DNA from: Streptomyces alanosinicus
GTDB taxonomy: Bacteria > Actinomycetota > Actinomycetes > Streptomycetales > Streptomycetaceae
Assembly (NCBI RefSeq): GCF_014650595.1
Contig: NZ_BMVG01000035.1
Coordinates: forward strand, 1 to 64,000
DNA length: 64,000 nucleotides
Direction: 5' to 3'
Shown: one piece after another, positions 9,689-18,126 of the stretch
Layout: each line of letters begins with the position of its first letter
How positions within the stretch are numbered: the first letter of the stretch is position 1
The notes under the pieces: model-generated
Told to the model about the DNA's origin: nothing
Database searches by the model: none
The model's input: the letters and a program-made list of their open reading frames with translations, nothing else
Made by a program: the position numbers and the translations under genes

Positions 9689-10292
9689 GACGGTCCAATC
9701 GTGAGGCGCTTGTGGGCGGGGCCGTTGGGGGGGTCGGGGGTGGTAGCTGCGGTGGGGGCGGGCACGGCGGTGGCGCCGGTCAACAGGACGCGGAGGGCGG
9801 CGGCGGTCTCGAAGCTGATGTCGTCGGGAGCGCGGCCAGGAGTGGGGGAGTTCCGGGCATGGGCTGGCTCGCTCCTGTGGTGTCCACGTGTGGTGTGCGT
9901 TGGTGTCCGCGCCGCCGTGCGTCTGGCCGTCCCGTGAGGCTCCGGGGTGTGGTCCGGGGCCCGGTGGGATCGACCGACGGGTGGGCGGGCGGACGGGATG
10001 CGCGCGGTCCCGGCCGGTGTCTTCGACGGTACGGAGCGTGGTGCGCGGTACTCAAGGAAGGTGCTACCGAGGTGGCTCCGGGATGTGTCCTTGGAGACAT
10101 CGGAGGGCCCCGAGCAGCTAGCTGCCAGGGGTTGGCGGCGGTGCGTCAGCTAGGTGCCACCGCGGTGGGGGCGGGGGGACGGGGCGCGCACAGTGGCTGG
10201 TACTTCCGCTGTGCCCCTCGGGCCGCGGTCGCGGCGGGCACGCACGGTGTGGCCGCCGCAGTTGTGCAAACGACCCGCCGACACAGAGAGGA
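9689..10292. promoter_or_regulatory. 604-bp divergent spacer with structured candidate leader before DAHP synthase
   Basis: No gene is supported here. CGGAGC (10032-10037) pairs with GCTCCG (10075-10080), enclosing CGGTA (10046-10050) with TACCG (10065-10069), so a nested hairpin is likely. The perfect palindrome GCAGCTAGCTGC lies at about 10113-10124, and a related AGCTAGGTGCCA word occurs about 33 bp later. GCGGTG and CACCGC around 10137-10161 can form a further stem. The region could be a structured mRNA leader or a set of operators controlling shikimate supply. Confidence 0.4.
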
Positions 10293-11768
10293 ATGCGGTG
10301 GCAGGTCGCCCACCGCGGATGCCTTCATATGAGTCTGTCCGAGCTGGCCGTGAGGTCTTCCCGTGTCCCTGATTCCCTCCCTGACTCTCTCCCTGATTCC
10401 CACCCTGACTCCCTCCCTGGTCCCCTCCCCGGTCCTCGACTTCCGATCGATTCCGTCGCGTTGACGGCCGTGTCCGGGGTGGCGCCCCCCGGTGCGGAAC
10501 ACAGTTGGCAGGGGCTGCCGGCGGCGCAGCAGCCACAGTGGCCCGATGCGGCGGCGCTGCGGGCGACGGTCGCCGAGCTGTCCGCGCTGCCGCCGCTGGT
10601 GCTGGCCACGGAGTGTGATCGCCTGCGTGAGCGGCTCGCCCTGGCCGCGCGGGGCGAGGCAATGGTGCTGCAGGGCGGTGACTGCGCCGAGGCGTTCCAT
10701 CAGATCTCGTCGGGGCAGGTGCGGGCGAAGGTCCGTACGCTGCGGCAGATGGCCGATGTGCTGTCGGCGGGTGCCGGGGTGCCGGTGGTGACGGTGGGCC
10801 GGCTGGCGGGGCAGTATTCCAAGCCCCGTTCGCAGCCCGTGGAGGTGCGCGGGGGTGTCGCTCTGCCGTCGTATCGCGGGGATTCGGTCAACGGCCCCGC
10901 GTTCACGAAGGAGGCGCGGCGGCCGGATCCGGGGCGGCTGCACCGGATGTACGGGGTGTCGGCGGCGACGCTGAATCTGCTGCGGGCGCTGGCCGTGGAG
11001 GGTTTCGCGCCCTCGCATGAGGTGCGGGCGTGGAACAGGGAGTTCGTCGCCTCGGCGCCGGCGCGGCGACGGTTCGCCCCGCTGCTGCGCCGGGGTGTGC
11101 CGGTGGCGTCGGGCGAGGTGTTCACCAGCCATGAGGCGCTGTTGCTCGACTACGAGGGTGCGCTGGCGCGGCCGGGCGCCGACGGCGGGCTGTACGCGCT
11201 GTCGGGGCACATGGTGTGGATCGGTGAGCGGACCCGTCAACTGGACGGCGCGCACGTGGAGTTCGCGTCGCGCGTGCGTAATCCGGTGGGGGTGAAGCTG
11301 GGTCCGGGGGTCAGTGCCGATGAGGTGCTGGCGCTGGCGGACCGCATCGACCCGGACCGTGAGCCGGGCCGGCTGACGTTCATCTCGCGCATGGGCACGG
11401 AGCGGGTGCGCGATGTGCTGCCGGGCCTGGTCGACAAGGCGCGGGCGGAGGGGCTGGCGCCGGTGTGGCTGTGCGATCCGATGCACGGCAACACGTTCGC
11501 GGCGCCGAGCGGTCACAAGACACGCAGTTTCGACGCGGTCCTCGATGAGGTGGCCGGCTTCTTCGAGGTGCACCGTGCGCTGGGTACGCATGCGGGCGGG
11601 GTGCATCTGGAGCTGACCGGCGACCATGTCACGGAGTGCGTGGGTGGCCTGGAGGGGGTGGGCCACGAGCAGTTGCACGAGCGGTACGAGACGGCGTGCG
11701 ATCCGCGTCTGAACCATGCGCAGTCGGTGGAACTGGCATTCCGTACAGCCGAGTTGCTGGCCGGCTGA
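10293..11768 (+). CDS. class II DAHP synthase (3-deoxy-D-arabino-heptulosonate 7-phosphate synthase)
   Basis: Condenses PEP and erythrose-4-phosphate, the first shikimate-pathway step. Plant-type class II motifs are clear: LQGGDCAEAF, GRLAGQYSKPRS, LPSYRGDSVN, SSHEALLLDYE-like (TSHEALLLDYEGAL), HMVWIGERTRQLD, DPMHGNT, GGVHLELTGD and YETACDPRLN. The start is uncertain. ATG 10293 and ATG 10329 read through a low-complexity repeat (DSLPDSLPDSHPDSLP), and the conserved fold begins only near HSWQGLPAAQQ (about 10499). GTG at 10470 is an alternative. A short out-of-frame reading frame from GTG 10298 to 10372 has the best ribosome-binding spacing. Together with aroC, it should supply chorismate to the cluster. 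Confidence 0.93.
   Translation: MRWQVAHRGCLHMSLSELAVRSSRVPDSLPDSLPDSHPDSLPGPLPGPRLPIDSVALTAVSGVAPPGAEHSWQGLPAAQQPQWPDAAALRATVAELSALPPLVLATECDRLRERLALAARGEAMVLQGGDCAEAFHQISSGQVRAKVRTLRQMADVLSAGAGVPVVTVGRLAGQYSKPRSQPVEVRGGVALPSYRGDSVNGPAFTKEARRPDPGRLHRMYGVSAATLNLLRALAVEGFAPSHEVRAWNREFVASAPARRRFAPLLRRGVPVASGEVFTSHEALLLDYEGALARPGADGGLYALSGHMVWIGERTRQLDGAHVEFASRVRNPVGVKLGPGVSADEVLALADRIDPDREPGRLTFISRMGTERVRDVLPGLVDKARAEGLAPVWLCDPMHGNTFAAPSGHKTRSFDAVLDEVAGFFEVHRALGTHAGGVHLELTGDHVTECVGGLEGVGHEQLHERYETACDPRLNHAQSVELAFRTAELLAG
10365..10437. repeat. imperfect 12-bp tandem repeats in DAHP synthase 5' end
   Basis: About six imperfect units of the type CCTGAYTCYCTC run from 10365 to 10437. In the synthase frame they encode alternating DSLP/DSHP/GPLP tetrapeptides. 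The tract precedes the conserved enzyme core and looks like slippage-generated low complexity. Confidence 0.6.
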
Positions 11769-11777
11769 GAGCACGCG

Positions 11778-11810
11778 AAGGCGCCCCGGGGAGTGTCCCC
11801 GGGGCGCCTT
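11778..11810. terminator. bidirectional terminator hairpin
   Basis: A perfect 15-bp stem (11778-11792 with 11796-11810) has a GTG loop. The flanks give A-tract on one side and T-tract on the other. It sits between the convergent DAHP synthase and the NAD-epimerase-like gene, so it probably stops both. Confidence 0.85.
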
Positions 11811-11836
11811 TCGTGGTGCGTGCGGTCCTTTCGGTC

Positions 11837-12685
11837 TCAGCCCTGTGCGGAGAACCCGGTGCGCCAGCTGCGGTGGGTCGGCTGCCAGCCGCGCGACCGG
11901 GCGAGCGCGGCATCGGCGCCGCGCTCCCAACCGGCGCCGCCCTCGACGGGCTCGGGCACCGGTGCCTTCAGGGCGTCCGCGAGGACGGGGACCCACACGC
12001 GGGCGGCGGCCGGTTCGTCGTCGACGATGTTGACGGGGCCGGCCGGCCAGGCGAGCGCGGCGACGGCGGCGCGGGCCGCGTCGTCGACGTGGACGAACGA
12101 GGAGACGCCGGCGTTCGCGGGCAGGGTGCCGGCAGCGAGCTTGTCGGCCATGAGGCCGCCGGGGGCGAACCAGGTGCCGGGGCCGTACAGGGTGCCGTAG
12201 CGCAGGATGACGTGGTGGGGCAGTTCGGCGACGGCGTCCTCCAGGGCGCGGATGCCGCCGATGGTGGTGGCGCGGGGCGCGGGGGCGTCGAGGTCGAGCG
12301 GGTGGTGTTCGCGGGCGGGTTCGGTGCCCGGTGCGTAGGCCCAGGAGATGGACTGGGCGACGATGCGGGTGACGCCGGCGCGCTTGGCGGCGTCGACGAG
12401 GTTGCGGGTGCCCTCGACGCGGATGCGGGCGTTGTCGGCGGGGTTGCCCGCGGCGAGCGAGGTGAGCTGGTGCATCACCACGTCGGGGGCGGCCTCGGCG
12501 ACGGCGGCGGTGACGGCTTCGGCGTCGAAGACGTCCAGTTGCCGGGCGTCGGCGCCCAGGGCGCGCAGGGTGTCCAGGCCGCCCGGGGTGCGGGTGGCGC
12601 CGATGACATCGTGCCCGGCTTCGATCAGGAGCGGGACGAGCCGACGGCCGATGGCGCCGGTGGCTCCGGCAACGAAGATACGCAT
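11837..12685 (-). CDS. NAD(P)-dependent epimerase/dehydratase-like (extended SDR / NmrA-like)
   Basis: A 282-residue protein with an N-terminal Rossmann fold MRIFVAGATGAIGRRLVP (GxxGxxG). The middle contains RIVAQSISWAYAP and the later RYGTLYGPGTWFAPGG typical of extended SDRs. The usual YxxxK dyad is not evident, so catalysis on a sugar nucleotide is not supported; a reductase or regulator-like role is possible. It heads toward the DAHP synthase terminator, downstream of the MFS gene and the paa operon on the minus strand. Confidence 0.75.
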   Translation of the reverse strand: MRIFVAGATGAIGRRLVPLLIEAGHDVIGATRTPGGLDTLRALGADARQLDVFDAEAVTAAVAEAAPDVVMHQLTSLAAGNPADNARIRVEGTRNLVDAAKRAGVTRIVAQSISWAYAPGTEPAREHHPLDLDAPAPRATTIGGIRALEDAVAELPHHVILRYGTLYGPGTWFAPGGLMADKLAAGTLPANAGVSSFVHVDDAARAAVAALAWPAGPVNIVDDEPAAARVWVPVLADALKAPVPEPVEGGAGWERGADAALARSRGWQPTHRSWRTGFSAQG

Positions 12686-12749
12686 GGGTTCACTTCCTGT
12701 GATGGTGCTGGTGGTGCGGGATGGAGGGTGGGGTGGAGGGTGGGGTGGT

Positions 12750-13997
12750 TCAGGCGGGGGGCGTCTCCTGTCCGGTGGGGCTGCGGTGGCGGTCGGTCAG
12801 CCACAACAGCAGGGCGAGGATGGTGAGTGTTCCGCCGGTGGCGCACACCCCGGCCCATCCCGCGGCGGTGTAGAGGGCGACACCGAGCGCGCCGCCGAGG
12901 GAGCCGCCGAGGAAGTAGGCGGTCATGTAGGCGCTGGTGACGCGGGAGCGGATGTGCGCCGGATAGCCGTACATACGGGCCTGGTTGAGGACGTGGACGC
13001 CCTGGACGCCGATGTCGAGGACGAGGATGCCGGCGATCAGCAGGGCGAGGCTGCCGGTGCCGCCGGCGGACAGGGCCCAGGCGGCGCCGATGACCAGGAG
13101 CAGGACGCCGGTGGCGGCGTGGGCCGCGCCGCGGTCCTCCAGGCGGCCGGCGGGCTGGGCGCAGCCGGCGCCGGCCGCGCCGAGCAGCCCGAACAGGCCG
13201 ATGACGGCGGCGGAGTAGTGGTAGGGAGCGCCGCTGAGCATGAACGGCAGGGCGGTCCACAGCAGTTGGAAGCAGCAGAAGCCGATGGCGCCGATGGCCA
13301 TGCGGCGGCGCAGGAACGGTTCGTTCCTGACCAGGGTGGCGACGGAGGCGAGGAGCTTCGGGTAGCCGGCGCCGCGGCCCGCGGGCAGGTCGGGCAGGTT
13401 GAGCCGCAGGGCGAGGGTGAGGACGGCGATGGCGAGGGCGGCGATGCCGTAGACCCAGCGCCAGCCGATGGCCTCGTCGATGGCGCCGGCGACGGTGCGG
13501 GCGAGCAGGATGCCGAGGAGGAGTCCGGTCATCAGGGTGCCGACGACGCCGCCGCGCTGGTCGTCGCGGGCCAGGGTGGCGGCCGCGGGGATGAGGATGT
13601 TGATGGCACAGCCGGAGATGCCGGCGACGGTGAGCATCGCGATCAGGGTGAACGCGCCCGGGGCGAGCGCGGCGGCGAGCAGGGCGAGGGTGTCGATGCT
13701 CAGCAGGACGGTGACCAGGGTCCGGCGGGCGAGCAGGTCACCGAGCGGGACGAGGAGCACCAGGCCGACGGCGTAGCCGAGTTGGTTGAGGGTGACGGTC
13801 AGGCCGGCGGTGGAGGTGGAGATGTGCAGGGCGCGGGTGAAGTCGGGCAGCAGGGGCTGGGCGTAGTAGTTGTTGGCGACGATGAGTCCGCAGGCCACGG
13901 CGAGCAGCAGCACCAGGGGCCGGGATATGCCGGCGCCGGGGGCGGCTGTGGTGGCGTGCCGCTGGGACGGTGTGCCGGGGATCTGGTCGAGTGTCAT
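12750..13997 (-). CDS. MFS transporter (12-TM)
   Basis: A 415-residue membrane protein with about 12 hydrophobic segments. It has the family start NNYYAQPLLPDFTRALHIS and motif A GDLLARRTLVTVLL between TM2 and TM3. It resembles the YgaY/sugar-or-drug efflux group often annotated as arabinose-efflux permeases. Start ATG 13997 has GAGG about 10 nt upstream; a GTG at 14009 lacks spacing. It follows paaE by 51 bp on the same strand and is likely the last-but-one gene of the paa operon, so it may export the product or an intermediate. Confidence 0.88.
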   Translation of the reverse strand: MTLDQIPGTPSQRHATTAAPGAGISRPLVLLLAVACGLIVANNYYAQPLLPDFTRALHISTSTAGLTVTLNQLGYAVGLVLLVPLGDLLARRTLVTVLLSIDTLALLAAALAPGAFTLIAMLTVAGISGCAINILIPAAATLARDDQRGGVVGTLMTGLLLGILLARTVAGAIDEAIGWRWVYGIAALAIAVLTLALRLNLPDLPAGRGAGYPKLLASVATLVRNEPFLRRRMAIGAIGFCCFQLLWTALPFMLSGAPYHYSAAVIGLFGLLGAAGAGCAQPAGRLEDRGAAHAATGVLLLVIGAAWALSAGGTGSLALLIAGILVLDIGVQGVHVLNQARMYGYPAHIRSRVTSAYMTAYFLGGSLGGALGVALYTAAGWAGVCATGGTLTILALLLWLTDRHRSPTGQETPPA

Positions 13998-14048
13998 GCT
14001 GTCGGGCACCTCGTTGGTGTCGGGCGCGTGGTGGTCGCTCCGGCGCTC

Positions 14049-15203
14049 TCAGACGACGTCGAAGTCGACGGTCAGCTCCTCGCTGGCGGGGACGGACTGG
14101 CAGGTCAGTACGTAATGGTCGGCGCGTTCGGCGTCGGTGAGCGTGCGGTTCCTCGCCATGTCGGCGCGGCCGGTGACGACGCGGGCGCGGCAGGTGGCGC
14201 AGACGCCGGTGCGGCAGGAGAAGGGCAGTTCGGGCCGGGCGGTGAGCGCGGCGTCCAGCACGGTGGTGCCGGCCGGGGCGGTGACGGTGGTGTCGCGGCC
14301 GTCGAGGCGGACGGTGATGCGGTGGCCGCTCGCGCCCGCCGCGGCGGGGGCGGGCGGCGGGGTGCGAGCGGGGGCGGCGGACAGGAACGGTTCGGTGCGG
14401 ATGCGGTCCGGGGCGACACCGAGCGCGGTGAGCGCCTCCTCGCCGGTGTCGACGAGGCCGGGCGGGCCGCACACGAACCATTCGTCGACCGCCGCCACGG
14501 CGAGCAGACCGGGCAGCAGCCGGTGCAGCGCGGCCGGGGTGAGCCGGCCGGAGGCGGGCCCGACCTGCTGGCTCTCGCGGGAGAAGACGTGCACGGGCTG
14601 CAGCCGGTGTCCGTGGCGGTCCTTCAGGTCGGCGAGGTCCTCGGTGAACATGGCGGAGGCCGCGGTGCGGTTGCCGTAGACGAGGGTGAAGGTGGAGTGC
14701 GGCTCGGTGGCGAGCACCGCCCGGGCGAGCGCGAGGACCGGTGTGATGCCGGATCCGGCGGCGACGGCCGCGTAGCGGCGGGTGCGCGCGGGGTCGGGGG
14801 CGGTGGTGAAGCGGCCCTGCGGGGTGAGGGCGTGCAGGGTGTCGCCGGCGGCGAGGCGCTGGGTGACGTACGGGGAGAAGGTGCCGCCGTCGACGGCGCG
14901 TACGCCGATCCGCAGCTCGCCGCGCTCGGCGAGGTCGTGCGGGGTGGAGCACAGCGAGTAGGAGCGGCGGATGTCGTCGCCGAGGGCGGCGGAGCGCACC
15001 GTGAGGTACTGGCCGGGCCGGAACACGAAGGCGGCGCGCAGGGCGTCGGGCACGGTGAGGGTTATGGCGATGGCGCTGCCGTCGGCGGCGGCCGGTTCCA
15101 CGGCGGTGACGGTCAGGGGGTGGAAGCGGGTGCGCGAGGTGGCGCCGGAGGCGGTCGCCCGGCCCCCGGGCGCCTTCCCCGGGGCCGTCGACTGGGCCGT
15201 CAT
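14049..15203 (-). CDS. paaE: phenylacetyl-CoA epoxidase reductase subunit PaaE
   Basis: A 384-residue electron-transfer flavoprotein. Residues about 25-265 form a ferredoxin-reductase module with RRSYSLCSTPHD (FAD site), AAGSGITPVLALA (NAD(P)H site) and FVCGPPGLVD. The C-terminal ferredoxin domain has the plant-type 2Fe-2S ligands CRTGVCATC with a fourth Cys in VLTCQS. It passes electrons from NADPH to the PaaA di-iron centre. The ATG overlaps the paaD stop. An Ala/Gly-rich N-terminal extension of about 22 residues is longer than usual. Confidence 0.94.
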   Translation of the reverse strand: MTAQSTAPGKAPGGRATASGATSRTRFHPLTVTAVEPAAADGSAIAITLTVPDALRAAFVFRPGQYLTVRSAALGDDIRRSYSLCSTPHDLAERGELRIGVRAVDGGTFSPYVTQRLAAGDTLHALTPQGRFTTAPDPARTRRYAAVAAGSGITPVLALARAVLATEPHSTFTLVYGNRTAASAMFTEDLADLKDRHGHRLQPVHVFSRESQQVGPASGRLTPAALHRLLPGLLAVAAVDEWFVCGPPGLVDTGEEALTALGVAPDRIRTEPFLSAAPARTPPPAPAAAGASGHRITVRLDGRDTTVTAPAGTTVLDAALTARPELPFSCRTGVCATCRARVVTGRADMARNRTLTDAERADHYVLTCQSVPASEELTVDFDVV

Positions 15204-15742
15204 CAGTGCTCCTTGAAGTGGTCGAACGGTTCGCCGCAGCTCTCGCAGCGCCACAGGGACTTGCAGGCGGTGGAGCCGAAGCGGGCCAGTCGCTCGGCCC
15301 TGCCACCGCAGCGCGGGCAGGCGGGGGCGGGCGGTGTGCCGGTCACGGCCAGCGGCAGCAGGCGGGTGCCGGCGGGGGCGGCGCCGACCGGTTCGGGCAG
15401 GTCGCCGGACGATTCGGGCAGGTCGCCGGGTGGTGCGATGCCGGCCGCGGCCAGTTTGGCGCGGGCCTCCTCGCCGATCCAGCGGGTGGTCCAGGCGGGA
15501 CTCCACACCGTGTCGACGCGTACGTCGGGCGCGCCGGCGCGGCGGGCGGCGGCGCGGATGTCCGCGCGGATGGTGTCCATGGCGGGGCAGCCGACGTAGG
15601 TGGGGGTGATGGTGACGGCCGTGCTGCCGTCGCCGTCGACCGACACCTCGCGCAGGATGCCGAGTTCGGCGATGGTCACCACGCGGATCTCCGGGTCGGG
15701 TACGGCGGCGACGGCGGCGCGTATCCGCTCGGCGGTCACCAT
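15203..15742 (-). CDS. paaD: phenylacetyl-CoA epoxidase maturation protein PaaD
   Basis: A 179-residue protein. The N-terminal half is a MIP18/DUF59 domain (AAVPDPEIRVVTIAELGI, TYVGCPAMDTI with the reactive Cys), linked to Fe-S or metal-centre assembly. The C-terminal tail has the PaaD zinc-binding cysteines CPRCGG and CESCGE. It is needed for assembly or activity of the PaaABCE epoxidase. It is embedded in the operon, overlapping paaC by 7 nt and paaE by 1 nt. A Pro/Gly/Ala linker at about residues 100-140 is longer than typical. Confidence 0.94.
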   Translation of the reverse strand: MVTAERIRAAVAAVPDPEIRVVTIAELGILREVSVDGDGSTAVTITPTYVGCPAMDTIRADIRAAARRAGAPDVRVDTVWSPAWTTRWIGEEARAKLAAAGIAPPGDLPESSGDLPEPVGAAPAGTRLLPLAVTGTPPAPACPRCGGRAERLARFGSTACKSLWRCESCGEPFDHFKEH

Positions 15743-16497
15743 CGGGCCCCCGGGTGGGCGCGGTGCAGGCCCTGCATCTCCAGGACGAGCGGCCCGAACG
15801 CCTCGGTGTGCAGGCCGTGGCGTCCGCCGCCGGGCGCCCAGCCGTCCTCGGGGACGGGCAGGGTGGCCTCGGTGAGGACGGTCGTGATCCGCTCGCGCCA
15901 GGGGGCGCGCAGGCCGGCCGGGTCGACACCGGTGCCGTCGGTGGCGGCGCGGGCGAACACCTCGTCGGAGACGAACAGTTCGTGGGTGTAGGGCCACAGG
16001 TCGCGGGTGGCGCGCCGCATCCGCCGGTGGGACTCCTCGGTGCCGTCGCCGAGCCGCACCGTCCAGGCGGCGGCGTGGTCGACGTGGTAGGCGGTCTCCT
16101 TGGCGGACTTGACGGCGATCGCGGCGAGGACGGGGTCGGTGCTCGCGGTGAGCCGCCGGTAGAGCAGGTCCTGGTAGACGCCGAAGAAGAGCAGCCGGGT
16201 GACGGCGTCGGCGAAGTCGGTGTCGGCGAGTTCGACGAGTTGGACGTTGGTGAAGGCGCGGTCGTCGCGCAGGAACGCGAGGGTGTCCTCGTCGCGGCCG
16301 CGGCCCTCGACGCGTCCGGCGTGGCCGAGCAGGGCGCGGGCCTGGCCGAGCAGGTCGAGTGCGATGTTGGCCAGCGCGACGTCCTCTTCGAGCTGGGGGG
16401 CGCGGGTGGCCCACCAGCACAGGCGCTGGGCGGCGACGAGGGCGTCGTCGCCGAGCCGCAGCAGGTAGTCGGGCGCGGTGTGCACGGCGGTGGTCAC
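15736..16497 (-). CDS. paaC: phenylacetyl-CoA epoxidase structural subunit PaaC
   Basis: A 253-residue all-helical ferritin-like subunit that pairs with PaaA. Diagnostic stretches are YLLRLGDDALVAAQRLCWW, LANIALDLLGQARALL and KETAYHVDHAAAWTVRLGDG. In the family PaaC is the non-catalytic scaffold of the epoxidase. The GTG start at 16497 overlaps the paaB stop as GTGA, showing translational coupling. Length matches the family norm of about 250. Confidence 0.94.
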   Translation of the reverse strand: MTTAVHTAPDYLLRLGDDALVAAQRLCWWATRAPQLEEDVALANIALDLLGQARALLGHAGRVEGRGRDEDTLAFLRDDRAFTNVQLVELADTDFADAVTRLLFFGVYQDLLYRRLTASTDPVLAAIAVKSAKETAYHVDHAAAWTVRLGDGTEESHRRMRRATRDLWPYTHELFVSDEVFARAATDGTGVDPAGLRAPWRERITTVLTEATLPVPEDGWAPGGGRHGLHTEAFGPLVLEMQGLHRAHPGARW

Positions 16498-16790
16498 AGG
16501 TGTTCCACTCCTTCGGGCAGGGCGAAGAAGGTGGGGTGGCGGTAGGTCTTGTCGGCGGCCGGGTCGAAGAACGGGTCGCGTTCGTCGGGGCTGGAGGCGG
16601 TGATCTGGGTGGCGGGCACCACCCACAGCGAGATGCCTTCGCCGCGCCGCGTGTACAGGTCGCGGGCGTTGCGCAGCGCCATCACCTCGTCGGGGGCGTG
16701 CAGGCTGCCGGCGTGCACGTGGGCGAGGCCCCGGCGGGCCCTGACGAAGACCTCCCACAGCGGCCACTGGGCGGCGTCTGCGGTGCTCAT
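16494..16790 (-). CDS. paaB: phenylacetyl-CoA epoxidase subunit PaaB
   Basis: A 98-residue small subunit with canonical features: [42 protein letters not shown] and [16 protein letters not shown]. PaaB bridges PaaAC heterodimers in the epoxidase complex. It overlaps paaA by 4 nt (ATGA) and paaC by 4 nt. Its presence, with all of A, B, C, D and E, argues for an intact working complex rather than a remnant. Confidence 0.95.
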   Translation of the reverse strand: MSTADAAQWPLWEVFVRARRGLAHVHAGSLHAPDEVMALRNARDLYTRRGEGISLWVVPATQITASSPDERDPFFDPAADKTYRHPTFFALPEGVEHL

Positions 16791-17935
16791 GCGGCACTCT
16801 CCTCGGTGTCGACGCCGATGTCGACGCCGATGTCGGCGCCGGTTTCGGCGGTGTCGGCGGCGGCGCGGGCGCGGCGTTTGGCGGCATGCGCGGCGGACGC
16901 CTCGCGGACCCAGGCGCCGGCCTGGTGGGCGCGGCGGCGGTGGGCGACGCGCTGCCGGCCCGCAGGTCCGTCGCCCTTGATGACCCGGCGCAGTTCGTCG
17001 TAGTCGGGTTCGGTGAAGTCGTAGTGGCCGCGTTCCTCGTTCCAGCGCAGGTCCGGGTCGGGCAGCCGTACGCCGAGTGCCTCGGCCTGGGGCACGCAGA
17101 TGTCGACGAACCGTTGGCGCAGTTCGTCGTTGGTGAACCTCTTGATGCGCCAGCGCATCGACGCCTCGGTGTGCACGGAGTCACGGGTGGGCGGCCCGAA
17201 CATGGCGAGGGCCGGGTACCACCAGCGGTCGATGGCGTCCTGGGCCATGGCGCGCTGGGCGTCGGTGCCGTGGGTCAGCGCCCACAGCGCGTCGAAGCCC
17301 TGCCGGTGGTGGAAGGACTCCTCCTTGCACACGCGGACCATGGCGCGGGCGTAGGGACCGTACGAGGAGCGGCACAGCGGCACCTGGTTGACGATGGCCG
17401 CGCCGTCGGTGAGCCAGGCGAGCGCGCCGGTGTCGGCCCAGGTCAGCGTCGGGTAGTTGATGAACGACAAGTATTTCTGGCGGCCCGCGTCGAGGTCGTC
17501 GAGGAACTGGGAGCGGTCCACGCCGAGGGTCTCGGCGGCGGCGTACAGATACAGGCCGTGGCCGGCCTCGTCCTGGACCTTGGCCAGCAGGATCGCCTTG
17601 CGTTTGAGGGTGGGGGCGCGGCTGATCCAGTTGGCCTCCGGCTGCATGCCGACGATCTCGGAGTTGGCGTGCTGGGCGAGCTGGCGCAGCAGGGTCGCCC
17701 GGTAGGCGTCGGGCATCCAGTCGCGCGGCTCGATCTTCTGGTCGGCGGCGATCACCGCGTCGAAGCGGGCCTGTAGTTCCTCCTCGTCGTGCGGTGCCGG
17801 CGGTGCCGGTGGTGCCGCCTCGGGCCGCCCCGGGCGCTGTGCGGCGCCCCGCTGTGCGGCCTCGATCTCCTGCACGAGTGCGTCGTGTCCGGGCGGCTCG
17901 GGCGCCGGGATGTCGTTGTCTGCCAGCTGTGCCAC
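16787..17935 (-). CDS. paaA: phenylacetyl-CoA epoxidase catalytic subunit PaaA
   Basis: A 382-residue di-iron oxygenase subunit, near-canonical throughout: [49 protein letters not shown] and [16 protein letters not shown], plus [11 protein letters not shown]. The Glu and ExxH ligands are visible in the QDEAGH and KEESFHH segments. It forms the ring 1,2-epoxide of phenylacetyl-CoA; here an aryl-CoA made by the divergent ligases could be the substrate. GTG 17935 is preferred (AAGGAG seven nt upstream); upstream ATG 17998 lacks one. The poorly conserved first 70 and last 40 residues are Ala/Pro/Asp-rich. No paaG, paaZ, paaH or paaJ is found in the window. Confidence 0.95.
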   Translation of the reverse strand: MAQLADNDIPAPEPPGHDALVQEIEAAQRGAAQRPGRPEAAPPAPPAPHDEEELQARFDAVIAADQKIEPRDWMPDAYRATLLRQLAQHANSEIVGMQPEANWISRAPTLKRKAILLAKVQDEAGHGLYLYAAAETLGVDRSQFLDDLDAGRQKYLSFINYPTLTWADTGALAWLTDGAAIVNQVPLCRSSYGPYARAMVRVCKEESFHHRQGFDALWALTHGTDAQRAMAQDAIDRWWYPALAMFGPPTRDSVHTEASMRWRIKRFTNDELRQRFVDICVPQAEALGVRLPDPDLRWNEERGHYDFTEPDYDELRRVIKGDGPAGRQRVAHRRRAHQAGAWVREASAAHAAKRRARAAADTAETGADIGVDIGVDTEESAA

Positions 17936-18126
17936 CAGCGCTCTCCTTGGGTCCGGGTGCCAGCACCGTAGGTCGATGGGCGGCGGGCGGCCGGACACGG
18001 GGACAGCAACCTGCCGTGCCCGCGCGCGCAGGTGTCAGCAAGGTGTCACGGCGCCGGGTGGGGGAGGGGTCCGCGACCAGAGTGGAGCGCCGTCAGGGCC
18101 GGCGAGGCGAAAGGAGCGGCACTTCC
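17936..18126. promoter_or_regulatory. divergent promoter region paaA / ANL ligase with 11-bp-spaced repeats
   Basis: This 191-bp spacer drives the paa operon leftward and the ligase operon rightward. AGGTGTCA at 18030-18037 is repeated at 18041-18048, an 11-bp period. That matches the geometry of heptamer direct repeats bound by SARP-type activators, although no SARP gene is in the window. AAGGAG occurs before both starts. Confidence 0.4.

Noticed and set aside
10140-10170. T-box-like AGGTGCCACCGCGG upstream of DAHP synthase
   Set aside because: The essential TGGN core is TGCC, no specifier loop or stem I is recognisable, and a similar word at 10060 shows it may be chance GC-rich sequence.
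10298-10372. Tryptophan-attenuator leader peptide
   Set aside because: The 24-residue frame contains no Trp and only one Tyr and one Phe, so ribosome-stalling control by aromatic amino acids is not supported.
12348-15599. Long plus-strand open frame opposite the epimerase, MFS and paaE genes
   Set aside because: Gly/Ala/Asp-rich shadow frame; the minus strand holds the real, motif-bearing genes.
14049-17935. Ordinary phenylacetate catabolic operon
   Set aside because: paaG, paaZ, paaF/H, paaJ and a PaaK-type ligase are all missing here, and the operon is embedded among biosynthetic genes.
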